Positions 9,303 to 19,522 of a stretch of DNA of 22,346 bases are shown here, piece after piece (position 1 is the first letter of the stretch; every line of letters begins with the position of its first letter). The stretch is from assembly GCA_009801015.1 (NCBI GenBank), contig VHZZ01003533.1, positions 1,899 to 24,244 on the forward strand, in the 5' to 3' direction. A model generated the notes under the pieces. It ran no database searches. It worked only from the letters and a program-made list of their open reading frames with translations, and was not told where the DNA came from. The stretch is from Silene noctiflora (lineage: Eukaryota; Streptophyta; Magnoliopsida; Caryophyllales; Caryophyllaceae). Made by a program: the position numbers and the translations under genes.

Positions 9303-9304
9303 TA

Positions 9305-10050
9305 CAACTTTTACCCATTTATGAACATTCGTTCATAATGTTTTCAAACACTATCTTTCCTCCTAACCAAAAACCAAATTTTTTTCTCTCTCTTCCTTTC
9401 AAAACTGAATCAAATTTTTCTCAAATTCTTCAATTATGAATGTTAATTCTCATATCGAGCAAATAATTACTAAGTTTTATCAATAAACTACATATAATTT
9501 TTAGTAAATTTAATTGAATTAATCATTATAATCTTTAATTAGGAGTTCAATTGGATTTATTTGAGAAAAAATTGTTGTTACACAATTGAAGATGCCATAG
9601 CATATTGACCTTGTAGAATTTGACTTTCGTGCATTTCGTTACTTGCCGACAATTCAATCACTTTCCCACAAAGGAATATACCTTTCATCAATACTTTACA
9701 GACCTCACATTCCACCATACCTTGGCCGTTTAATGATATTAGTATTGCAGTCTAGAAATTTGCGAAAAAGTGGTGTAGGATGGGTGGACCCGATGACGCA
9801 CGGTGGAGGAAGGGTGGTAGCGACGGTGGTTGACAGCGGGGGGAAATAGTTGAAAGGTGGAAGGAGGCAATTGAAATGGAGAAAATTGAAATAGAGGAAT
9901 AATTGAAAAAGAGAAATGTTGAAATGGGAAGGATAAAATGATAAACTATATACATAATTAAATAATTAAATAAATCATATTATGTTCATGAAAAAATAAT
10001 ACCCTATTTTACCATATTCATGGCCTAACATTGGTAAGAACATAACAAGT
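9305..10050. other. Intergenic region upstream of RBFA
   Basis: AT-rich with pyrimidine- and purine-rich patches. A GC-richer patch at about 9776-9845 gives short frames on both strands with no recognisable motif. I see no gene. Confidence 0.5.
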
Positions 10051-10054
10051 TCAA

Positions 10055-10132
10055 TGGGCTCAATTTTAACATCCATACCTTTCTCACATGGCTTAACATG
10101 ATTTTTAGTTGGGCTTTGGAACTATATGGGCC
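10055..10132 (+). promoter_or_regulatory. Cluster of three TGGGCY (site II) motifs upstream of RBFA
   Basis: TGGGCT at 10055-10060, TGGGCT at 10110-10115 and TGGGCC at 10127-10132 lie 125-200 bp before the RBFA start codon. TGGGCC/T site II elements, bound by TCP factors, are frequent in promoters of plant ribosomal and organelle-biogenesis genes, so the cluster fits this gene. No clear TATA box accompanies them. Confidence 0.5.
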
Positions 10133-10256
10133 TTACACAAACTTCTTCCTCCCAAAGTCCACCCAAGAAAATTGCAAAAAAAAACCATAAACAACAACAA
10201 AAACTTGAACAAAAGAAAAAAGAAAACCATAAACAAAACCCCCAAAAAAGAAGAAA

Positions 10257-10320
10257 ATGAGTCACCTTGTTCTCCTCCACAAGCTCCCATGCTATCACCT
10301 CTCAATCCCATCACCACCAC

Positions 10321-10352
<32 letters not shown>

Positions 10353-12395
10353 GAGTTGATGATAAAATCAAGGGTCAAGATGTTTCCTTACAGTGTACCT
10401 GAGTTACACCCAATCAAAACCAATAATAGAATATTAATAAAATGTATGGCTAATCCAAGGAGAGTTGCTATGGTTGCTAAACAAATTTGGAGGGAGATAT
10501 CTACTATGTTGCTGACCGACACGAAGTTACAGTCTGCTATTCTGCCCGAAGTTGCCCTTGGTGCTGACCGTTATCTTTCTTCTGTTACTACTATTACTGA
10601 TGTTGAGATTTCTAATGACCTTCAGGTTTGTTTTGTGCTTACAACCGTCTTAAATAAGAATTTGTATTTGTCATATTTTATCTGTTTGGTTTAGTTTATG
10701 GAATTTTGCGGAATTGGGTTTTGAAGAAAAATTGTTTGGGGGAAGCCATCCACCAAATGGAATATTATAAAAGTTTACACAAGAATTTTTCGGGTTTTGA
10801 ATTGGTACTTTGGTAGTGCAATGATTTTGTTCAAATAGGTACGGGTACCTGAGTCATTTATTTACTTTTTCTTTGAGAGGGGGTATTTTAATTAACGATA
10901 AATAAATGAGTGTGACGGTGGGAGTATATAGTAACATTACCCTGGTTGAATATTCTTAACTGTATTGCTGCGACAGTTTTTGAATGAACCAAAATGAAAA
11001 TTGTGAGTCATTTTGCTTTATTCTATTAGAATCCTGAGTATTTGGCTACATTTGGAATTGGAAATGTAATGTTCTATGTATAACCTAAAAAGTTAAGTTT
11101 ATGATTCTCAATTGAATTGAGTGAGATTGTTGTTGTTAAGGATGTGAGATGATAAAGTTTGAATTTTTTTTCATGTTGGGTTTTGTGAAAAATGTGAAAT
11201 TCATTATGTTTAAAAGGTAGAGGTTTGGAATTGATGTGTATTGTTAATTGTTGTGTATAGGTGGCGAAAGTGTATGTGTCGGTTTTCGGGGATGATAGAG
11301 GGCGAGAAGTGGCTCTTTCGGGTTTAAAGGCCAAGACCAAATATGTAAGAGGTAAACTCGGAAAGCAAATGAGACTCAGGATTACCCCTGAAATCCGATT
11401 TATTGAAGATGATTCTTTAGAGCGCGGAAGCAGGGTAAATAACTCAGTTGTTCATACTTCCATTTGCATTATGTTCTGCTTTTCTGTATGTTTGCTATAT
11501 AATGTAGATAGAATAGAAGGTTCCTTGTAAATCTTTTGTTCCTGCTAAATTCGGAGTACTATTTATGCCCTTGTGTCCACAAAGAAAAACTGCTGCCGGA
11601 AATGTGGTTTTCATGTTGTAGTATGGAATCCGCTGCGCTTCCTCCAGTCTTCTAGACATAGCTTGTCAAACTAGTTATAGAGATCATGTAAGAAATGTGT
11701 TAACGTGTCTAAATTGGTGAAATTTTGAAATGTAAGAAATACGTATGTGTTCATATGTCAAGCTCATGAATCATACAAAATTCTCAATGATTATTGATGG
11801 TTTGGTATAAATTATGTGGAGAAAATGTCCCTTGTTCTCAGGTTCTTACTATCGAAATGTTGCCGCTAAAATGTCAGCTAAGTTCTTTTATCTAACACCA
11901 TGTGGAGCTATCACAATGTGAAATTGGTTGCTAATTGATAGCGATTATAACTTCATCAGTTTACAAACCTGATAGACCATGGGTAAAAAAGTTCAGTATC
12001 TAACATCATTGAGGATGTTCCATATTTTCTTTTTACCGTAAACGGAGTCTAACAATTAGTAGCGGTATCTAATTCTAACGAATTCTAACACTCTGAGGAT
12101 GCTATTGACTGGTAGAAATTTATAGTTTAGTTTGCTGCATTTTGTTGCACTCCTCCTCTTGTGGTATGTCGATTTGGATCGAAATGAGGGCCTTACAATG
12201 ACGACTTTTTGTGCCTTTCCGATTACTATTCAGGTTATTGCAATATTGGACAAGATCAAGAGTGATAATGATAAAAAAAATGAGGATTTTCCAGAAGAAA
12301 AGGAAGAAACAGCCAACTCACTTGATGATGATGATGATGATGATGATAACTGGGGTGGAAATGACACTGATGAAGGCGTTATTTATGTGCGATAG
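10257..12395 (+). CDS. RBFA: Chloroplast-type ribosome-binding factor A, three exons, 234 aa
   Basis: RbfA binds the small ribosomal subunit late in its assembly and helps 16S rRNA 5'-end maturation. A plant copy with an N-terminal extension is expected in the chloroplast. Exons: 10257-10625, 11261-11434 and 12234-12395. All junctions are phase 0 with GT/AG borders, joining ..SNDLQ to VAKVYVSVFG and ..LERGSR to VIAILDK. Residues 1-62 are Ser-, Leu- and basic-rich, like a transit peptide, and include ten Ser (23-32) from a TCA repeat. The RbfA KH-like domain runs from about 66 to 189: RVAMVAKQIWREIS, TDVEISNDLQ, KVYVSVFGDD and LRITPEIRFIEDDS. The tail is acidic with eight Asp (212-219). The start at 10257 gives the full presequence; internal Met codons are alternatives. 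Confidence 0.93.
10321..10352 (+). repeat. (CAT)10 microsatellite encoding poly-Ser in RBFA
   Basis: Ten CAT units followed by CA, read in frame as ten TCA (Ser) codons in the presumed transit peptide of RBFA. Length changes would only add or remove Ser, which transit peptides tolerate. Confidence 0.95.
12324..12347 (+). repeat. (GAT)8 microsatellite encoding poly-Asp in RBFA
   Basis: Eight perfect GAT codons in the last exon give eight consecutive Asp in the acidic tail. The run is the exact reverse complement of the ATC-type repeat in exon 1 of the same gene. Confidence 0.95.
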
Positions 12396-14367
12396 AAGTT
12401 ACACCAATGGTGTGGTACATTTTACTCCTTTGCCACCTCTGTAAGGCCTCTCATAATATCCTCAGAGAATTTTATGTGCATTTCTTTTCTATAAAGAAAA
12501 AAGCAAGGTCAGTAATGTGGTCGATGATGATGTGTTCCACAGTTCCACTCTCTCGGCTAGCTACATCTTGTTGCTATATGATGGTTATCTGACTAAAGAA
12601 CAATCCTTGACATTGATCTCAAGACTCTCAACAAAGAAGTAGAGTAAAAAAGAAATATTCCGTAAAGGAGATTTGTAGTTTTGTACTGTCCTGTCAATGA
12701 ATTTTCGGGGAAAAAAAAAATACAGCAGATGCTTGCTTTAGAGGTGTGTATAGGCATCAAGTAAAGATCGTCTCCATTTTCTAAGAGAGTGGAATAAAGT
12801 GGGAGTAATTATGTCAAAATGTTTGACCATCCCTAATACTCACTTACAAGAATTTGAAAATCTTTAATTGTGACGATTTCATGCTGACTACAGGCTTGAC
12901 TGTGATCGAGAGGGTTGAGTCTTATGTTTTAACCTTCTCCTTGAAAGTTTTACCAATAAACTTGATTTGTTGAGTCTCAGTAATCTGCAGCGCTTAGTTT
13001 TCTTGTTGGTTTGATCTTTGCCCATATTCTGTGTCATGGCATATTTAACAGGGGACCAAATCAGGTGTAAGTGACGCATTAGCTTCCAAATCACATTTCC
13101 TGTAGCTTTGAGGTTTGCAACACTGATCTATGTTTGTGCGGTTGATGCAATGTAAGTCGAGTTCACTGGCGCCTTGAAACTCGACCAGGCACCGACTTCT
13201 GGTTATCACTCTTGGAAGTAAACGAAATTGTTCACTTTGGAGCTTGTCAATTAGTTAGATATGCATGTTTGCTGCTTATGAACAACTTCCTACCGTCAAG
13301 TATAGACTATTACTGTTGTCCGGTTTGTCAAGAGAACTAAGTTACTTCTTTGATTAGTAAGGAACTTGGGATTGTAATCTTCTTAAGTTTTTAAAGTTTG
13401 AATCAGCTAGCAATTACATCTGTCATTTCTTTGTATTATTTTTTGTTTAGTTTATACACAATGTTTGGCATTAATGCATCAACTTGGGAGCCACGACAAC
13501 AAATTCGATGTTTAAACGAATTTCGCATGCCTCTCAATAACTTTACCCATGACCAATGATGTTACGGCCTAGAGGGAGAAACTAGAGTCGTTCATAAACG
13601 GGGGACCGTGGATTCAGCCCATCCAAGCCACAAAAGAAATTGGTAAATTCTATATCATCATGCAAGTTTAGAAATTTATGGCGGCTTGACTAGTTAACCC
13701 CCTATAAACCAATTATCCGCTTGTCTACATACAACCAAGTTCATGTTAAACTTGAGATCCTCGGACCCAAGCCTGCAATAATCGTGTCTAAAGAAACAAA
13801 CAGTAGGGTGCAAATCAAATCCACCGTCTACTATTATACTTGACTCGACAGTCGACACCCAGCCTAAACCATTGATTTGACCAACTCAAGCTTGTTACAT
13901 GCCTCGTGAATGATCAAGTCGATCCCAAAACTTTAAAGCGTCCAGTCTGATGTTTCTTAAGGTTGATGATTCTTTACCCACAGCAGGGACATCACATATC
14001 TTGATCGATTCAGGCGACTAATGAAATTTGCAGGCAAATGGTGGAAAAAAAGCAGAAACAAAAAGAGATCTTTTGGTTTCAAAAATGGGTGCTTGTGGAA
14101 GGTATGACATGACCAAGCATGCAGTATCGTACTTTAGACTTTAGAGCTACATCAAGGCCTAAAGTAGCAGAACCATTTAGCTGCGATTATTTTCAATTTG
14201 CGCAGCAACTATGGAATCTGTATTATGAATAATAATTTGCGGAGGAAACAGAAGTAACTATCAATAACGGGACATGAGATCTAAAAAACATTTCAGATGC
14301 TGAAAACTCAGAGAAGTTCCTCCACGCAATTCTTCCTCAGTATCACCTCTCTTTGCATTAGTTAGTA
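12396..14367. other. Region between the 3' ends of RBFA and the subunit e gene
   Basis: The two genes point towards each other, so the outer parts hold their 3' untranslated regions. An AATAAA on the + strand at about 12793-12798 is a possible, rather distant, poly(A) signal for RBFA. Apart from an A run near 12711-12720 I see no gene, tRNA or clear transposon. Confidence 0.5.
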
Positions 14368-14448
14368 TTAGTGGTGTGCCGCCTTGTCTTCAGCTTTCTT
14401 CTGGGACTGGTGTGCCAGTGCCGCCTTGGCTTCAGCTTTCTTCTCGGA
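14368..14448 (-). repeat. 42-bp tandem duplication in the last exon of the subunit e gene
   Basis: Copy A (14448-14407) encodes SEKKAEAKAALAHQ and copy B (14406-14368) encodes SQKKAEDKAAHH plus the stop. The first 30 nt of the two copies agree at 28 positions, so the duplication is fairly young. Confidence 0.9.
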
Positions 14449-16097
14449 CTTGGATTTCATCTGATAAACCCACATTTTAAGTTTAGATGTTTGCAAGCAG
14501 TATTCATAAAAATGGGTTAGTTACAAAGACGTAACAGAAAGTCATCACTCAGTGTGAAAAAAAAAAGACTACAGTTCAAGTACAATACAATAAATTTATA
14601 CGGAATAGCATTGAAGAAGCATCTAATTCAACACTACAAATATCATTGAAGTATGCCCTAATGGTGTAGGTTACTCTGACTCTTCATACTCCATCTGAGT
14701 ACTTTGTCCGATACTCGGCATTCCGACGAGCCTGAGTAACATAGCTACTGGTAAAAACTGAGGTCATGTGAATGATAGCTTGTAGGTTCAAATCCCCCTT
14801 CCCCTTTATAATTCTCAACTGAAACTACGTGAAAAGATTCACAAGGAAGCAAGACTAACATGCTGGTGAGTAGATAACTCAGTCTCCTCGCATGAACAGC
14901 CTTAAAATCATCATAACAATGTAACCAGCTACAGTTTTGACCCCACTCTAAGTCATTGAGCTAAACATGAATGTCTCACTCATCTTACAGTGGCCAACTG
15001 GCACGAGCGCATCAACACTGTGAAGCCCATATTAATCAGAAAATCCATAACTATTATACAAGACAGTAACCTTTCATTTTCCCACGTTCTTGCATATCAG
15101 TAGACTTCTGTCATTTCATTGGGCACACCACATAGCACTTAAACCCCGAGACCGAGATTGCAATCAGAATTAATGTGGCGATAAATTATCCTTACTTCGA
15201 CAAATCACATTAGGAACCATGTACCACACTTATGGCTACAGCTCATATGTAATGTACGCAGCCATAATCTGTAGGTACTCGGTCATCTATACATTGAAAC
15301 AATGTATCACCAATTCATCATCATAGAACTAATTTAAGAGGGAGATCACTAATGCCACGGGATATGTAGCCAGGGCGCAGCATATAATCCCGTGGCATTA
15401 AGAGGACTTTATGAGTAGACCTTGCTAAACCTTCTTCAACAGATAAAAAAATATGCTTCTCAGATCACAGTAGGCATACTCCATACAAGAAATTACACCC
15501 CAATTCACATATCATAACGTACAAGAAATTTCAACAACAGTCTAACTAGTAACAATTGATCAAAGTAAATTTTTCCTTTCCCCAATCATGGAATTACTTA
15601 CATCAATAACATTTCTTATGAAACCAATGAAAATTACTTCCAGCCGTTTTTTAATCAAAGCTAAACAAATGATTAAGAATTCGAGATGAAAGGTGTAGAA
15701 TAATTAGCCACATTGATCTCAAACCACAAAACATGAAACCCATTTTAGATCCGATTAAACACTTCCGAACCCATAAATTAAAAATCATCAAAACATTGAA
15801 CAAAACCTAGATCAAACAATAAATTCAAAAGGGGGAAATATAATCAACCTTAAGAACTTTGAGCTTCATATTTCCGTAAACTAGCCCTGCGGAAAAGGCG
15901 GAAACACGACCAACCTACAAACATTCAACCACCAAAATCATCAATCAAACTGCAGAAATTCTTACAAAAATCAACATGATCAACATAATCACCAAAAAAA
16001 TAGAAATTGGTAAAGAAATAAGAAAGGTAAAAGAGGTGAAATTAACCATGGCAAGAGTGCTAATGCCACTGTAGAATTGGGGAAGAGCTGGTGCCAT
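14368..16097 (-). CDS. Mitochondrial ATP synthase subunit e, three exons, 69 aa
   Basis: Subunit e is a small inner-membrane component of F1Fo-ATP synthase that helps dimerise the enzyme and shape cristae. Exons on the - strand: 16097-16047 (17 codons, MAPALPQFYSGISTLAM), 15914-15849 (22 codons, VGRVSAFSAGLVYGNMKLKV then LK) and 14460-14368 (30 codons plus TAA). Introns of 132 and 1388 nt have GT/AG borders in phase 0. The N-terminal half is one hydrophobic segment containing G27-LVY-G31, the GXXXG motif typical of this subunit. The C-terminal half is a Lys/Ala/Glu-rich helix and carries an internal duplication (see findings). No cleavable presequence is apparent, as usual for this protein. 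The call rests on remembered resemblance to plant 'ATP synthase E chain' proteins; small size limits certainty. Confidence 0.85.
14735..14830 (+). mobile_element. tRNA-derived SINE-like remnant in the large subunit e intron
   Basis: On the + strand, TAGCTACTGGTAAAA (14742-14756) resembles a pol III A box and GGTTCAAATCC (14785-14795) is a near-perfect B box, at tRNA-like spacing. The surrounding bases do not fold into a tRNA. It lies antisense to the host gene, inside its 1388-nt intron. Borders are approximate. Confidence 0.5.
15350..15400. repeat. Perfect 14-bp inverted repeat (hairpin) in the subunit e intron
   Basis: TAATGCCACGGGAT (15350-15363) and its exact complement ATCCCGTGGCATTA (15387-15400) enclose 23 nt, predicting a stable hairpin in DNA or transcript. 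It may be a miniature transposon remnant; its function is unknown. Confidence 0.8.
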
Positions 16098-16156
16098 TTT
16101 TCGATCCGAGAAAAATTGAGAGGGATTTTGTTCGTTGATCGATTATCGAGATGATA

Positions 16157-16164
16157 AAACCCTA
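16157..16164 (-). promoter_or_regulatory. Telo-box (AAACCCTA) upstream of the subunit e gene
   Basis: AAACCCTA lies 60 bp before the start codon, reading TAGGGTTT on the gene strand. Telo-boxes are common near the transcription start of plant translation and energy-metabolism genes. A single copy is weak evidence by itself, but its position fits. Confidence 0.5.
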
Positions 16165-16259
16165 ATTTTTATGTATTTTTTTTAGTAGGGGTAAGTTGAT
16201 ATTAAATTATTTATGACATGGGTCTACTGTGACGATGGGCCTGGATATCAAGGTGGGTG

Positions 16260-16530
16260 GAGACTGGTGACGCGGAGTAGGAGTATCTCAGTATAGCTCG
16301 TGAAAATTGGTAGGCTTTTGGCTAGAGTTGGCTAGTTTGACTCAACCCGATAAATCTGATCTGATCCGTCAAAACCCGGACATAACTGAAATCACCTGCG
16401 CCTTTGTGACATGACACCCAATACAATCTGGTGATCAGTGACCAGAATTCAAAGCCCGGCTTGAATCAATATGAACTCGAGCTATTAGTGACCCGATAAC
16501 ATTGGGCCTCGACAATTATTGAGTTTATGG
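16260..16530. other. Intergenic with scattered CCCGA/CCCGGA motifs
   Basis: Repeated short motifs such as AACCCGAT, AACCCGG and ACCCGAT, continuing near 16740-16885, resemble decayed ends of GC-rich transposons. No paired termini or target duplication was found, so no element is called. Confidence 0.4.
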
Positions 16531-16533
16531 ATG

Positions 16534-16727
16534 AAAATGAAAGCGATCGATTTAGCACTTAGCTTGATACGTTTGACTTAGTAACAAAGTAACTCAACCA
16601 AATAATGTTAGAAAACTAAACTTATAATTGATCAAAATGAAAGCGGTTTAGTGTTTATTTAGATATGTTTGACTTAATAATAAAGTAACTAAACCAAATA
16701 ATGGTTGAAAATTAGATCTAATAATTA
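16534..16727 (+). repeat. Tandem duplication with 100-bp period
   Basis: A unit starting AAAATGAAAGCG at 16534 recurs at 16634. Both copies carry GTTTGACTTA, AAAGTAACT and CCAAATAATG at corresponding places. The copies have diverged by substitutions and small gaps. Confidence 0.8.
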
Positions 16728-16959
16728 GCTGACCCAAACTCAACCCTACCCAATATATCAATTGACCTTAAATAACCCAACTCAAATCCGACTCAACCCA
16801 AAAAGGGTAGCATGACACGGATTGAACTGAACCGAAATGACTCGACTCGATTTCACTAGACCCAAACCCGACTTTAACGGTCCCGATTGATAGAAAAATG
16901 TCACCACTCTTTCAATAAAGTCCAGCGAATCTTACTAACATCACATTCATACAGCAAAC

Positions 16960-17137
16960 GATATTGGTGTTCTACATTGAACTTGAGTATTTGTGTTCTA
17001 CATTGAACTGTAATACATTCATAAACTGTAATATAGCACTAGTAAGTCAAGATTAACTGTAATATAGCACTAGTAATTAGTAAATCAAGCAAGATTAATA
17101 GAGTTCGAGTTTGGATATTGGTGTTCTACATTGAACT
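16960..17137 (+). repeat. Interleaved direct repeats 3' of the BAHD gene
   Basis: A 24-bp sequence containing TTGGTGTTCTACATTGAACT occurs exactly at 16960-16983 and 17114-17137, with a shorter copy at 16991-17009. A second unit beginning AACTGTAATATAGCACTAG occurs at 17024-17045 and 17055-17076. The units alternate and do not form one tandem array. Confidence 0.85.
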
Positions 17138-17226
17138 CGGGTATACGGATCTCATTTTTAAGACGTACATATCAAGTTTTATCAACGTCTCGGATTGTGA
17201 CAATTACGATACAAGGTTATTGTTCA

Positions 17227-17240
17227 TTTATTTATTTATT
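17227..17240 (-). terminator. Poly(A) signal cluster of the BAHD gene
   Basis: On the gene strand, three overlapping AATAAA hexamers lie 36-49 bp after the stop codon, a plausible position for plant 3'-end formation. Confidence 0.55.
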
Positions 17241-17275
17241 TCACCTTAACACATGCTCCCTCACTTCTCGCATCA

Positions 17276-19477
17276 TCAAGCTTCGTCGCCAAATGCCGGA
17301 GCCGAATTGGGATCCAAGTACCCATTTATTTGCTCAACAAACATTTCCATAGCTAAAGCAGGTAAGTACATAGGCACTAAAACCCCGCTCTCCCCATTAC
17401 TATTATTTGAACTCAAAAAGTAACTCCCATTGCCGGGTTGTGGGCCCCCAGCCCATCCTTTCATGGGCCCATAATGAACGGGTGGACCCCACCCAAAATC
17501 AATTGCATCATGTTTAATACGACGGACGTCGGAAACTGTAATAGTGTTAGCCTTAGTGAAGCGAGGCCTACCGTTGACGACCAGAAAATCTATCATTGAT
17601 TTCACGTACTCTTGGTCGACAGAGTTTTTCGCCGCTTTCACGAGCTCAACGGCGTATCCTAGAGGGTTTCCTCTGAGAGCGTTCGCGGTGCTTATGGCAT
17701 TTGGCGTGGCTAAGACGTTTCCGTAGTAGCCGTCTGGTAACGGTGGGTTCTTCATCATGTGTCGGGCATTAACTAAGATTCTTACGCGAACCTCGTCATC
17801 AGGGCTAAACCCTAATGCAATGGTCCAGCTTCGCCAGATGACCGCGGTAAGGATTTCAAATGTTGTGCAGGACTTTAGGTGTGGCGGGATGAAGTTTCGT
17901 AGGGCAGTTATTTCGGTTGGACCTGTATGCGTATGAAAACAACGATGAACAAACAATTGACTGAAACTTATTTCATCTAGTAGTGCTAAAATATATTTTC
18001 CCATGTAAATAAATAGACAGTTGAACTTACATCACCTACCGAAATGTTTAGGTATACTCGGTCTACCACGTCTTTAGGAAAGTATATATATTGGAGTGTA
18101 CAAATTCGTAATTCTCTACGTTTCACTTTTATTATTGTCCTCTCTCTTTTTTCTTTTTCCATTTTGAGAATAAATGGAGGAAAGTGATTAAACATCTTTT
18201 ATTACCGATTAAAATAAAGAAAATGTGCAATGTTATTGCGATGTAAGGAGCCACTGATAGTTAAATATCAGTGGTTTAGGGAGCAAGTTCATTTACTTAC
18301 CTTACTAAATGGACATAGGTAGGGAAAACGATTAATACTTTAGATGTTATATTTCGACGCATATTTAATTAAGCTTATATGTATAGTTTTTAAGATACAT
18401 TGAAATATTTTAAGATCAACAATTATGTGAAAAACATAACCGAGCTTATATATATTGTGTTTGAGTTACATTGTACTTTTTAACTTGACATTTATCCGAA
18501 GGAACTCGAAAATATACTTTACATAAAAGCTTATATAGTTGTATATACATTAAAATAAATTTTAAATTTTTATTATTATGACATTAACTCTTACCGAAAA
18601 AGAAGCGTTTGAGTATTAAATCTTGAGAAACCGGGATATCAAGAATTTGATCAAACTCTCGGTGCAGGCAAGTGACATGGGGTGGATCACGAGCACTCAA
18701 AATATGGCGTTCCCACACCGGATTGACTGATAAAGCTTGAGCTCCACGGGCTAGCTCACTTGTCGCGTTCATGAAATGAGCTACACCTAGCGCATCTACT
18801 ATTGCATGATTCATCTTGTGTGTCAATATGAACCCTCCACATTTGAGTCGGGTAACCTGTTAGGTAAGATAAATAATTTTGATTTAGCATATTCGTATAA
18901 AAATACCTAGTTTTCTTTATGTACAAGTCATTGCAGCATACAATTATTCGATTCGCAGTTTATTCAGCTTATTTTATGATAAATAGATGAAATGCATAAG
19001 TTATTTACGATAATATTATTTTAAACCATATAACGATCTTATCTGAAAATTTGTTTCATTCAAACATTTTTAGGGGCTTGCTACCTCTTTAAGACGTCGT
19101 ATCTCTCAAAATAAATAAGCATATTATTTCAAACATATACTCAAAAAATCATCTTTATAGTGAATTTTAGTTGGTCTTGTGTAGGGTGGTTTTTAACAAA
19201 CTACACTACAAGAAAAAGGCTAGCAACCAACTAAGTTGGTCACTATAATGTTCATGAATGTGTCGTTAAAATGATTTAACGACCAATTAGCTACTAAATT
19301 ACAATAGCCACAATAGGCTCAGTCGCCAATTTTAATTGGTCGCTAATAAGCAATCAGCCTATATTTGTTGCTATTAACGACCAATTTAAATTAGTCGCTA
19401 ATTAGCCACTACCTAAATTTGGTAGCAACTAATTTTATTTTCGTTTCAAAAAACTAGTTGCTAAATGTATTTTGGAT

Positions 19478-19522
<45 letters not shown>

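Noticed and set aside
10105..10402. Open frames overlapping the RBFA first exon on both strands (poly-Met/poly-Ile/His-like runs)
   Set aside because: They arise from the CAT repeat read in other frames; the RBFA frame explains the region.
12888..13094. 68-codon basic frame on the - strand
   Set aside because: Low-information Lys/Arg/Ser composition in the region between two convergent genes; no support.
14742..14795. tRNA gene on the + strand
   Set aside because: Pol III boxes are present but no cloverleaf or acceptor stem forms.
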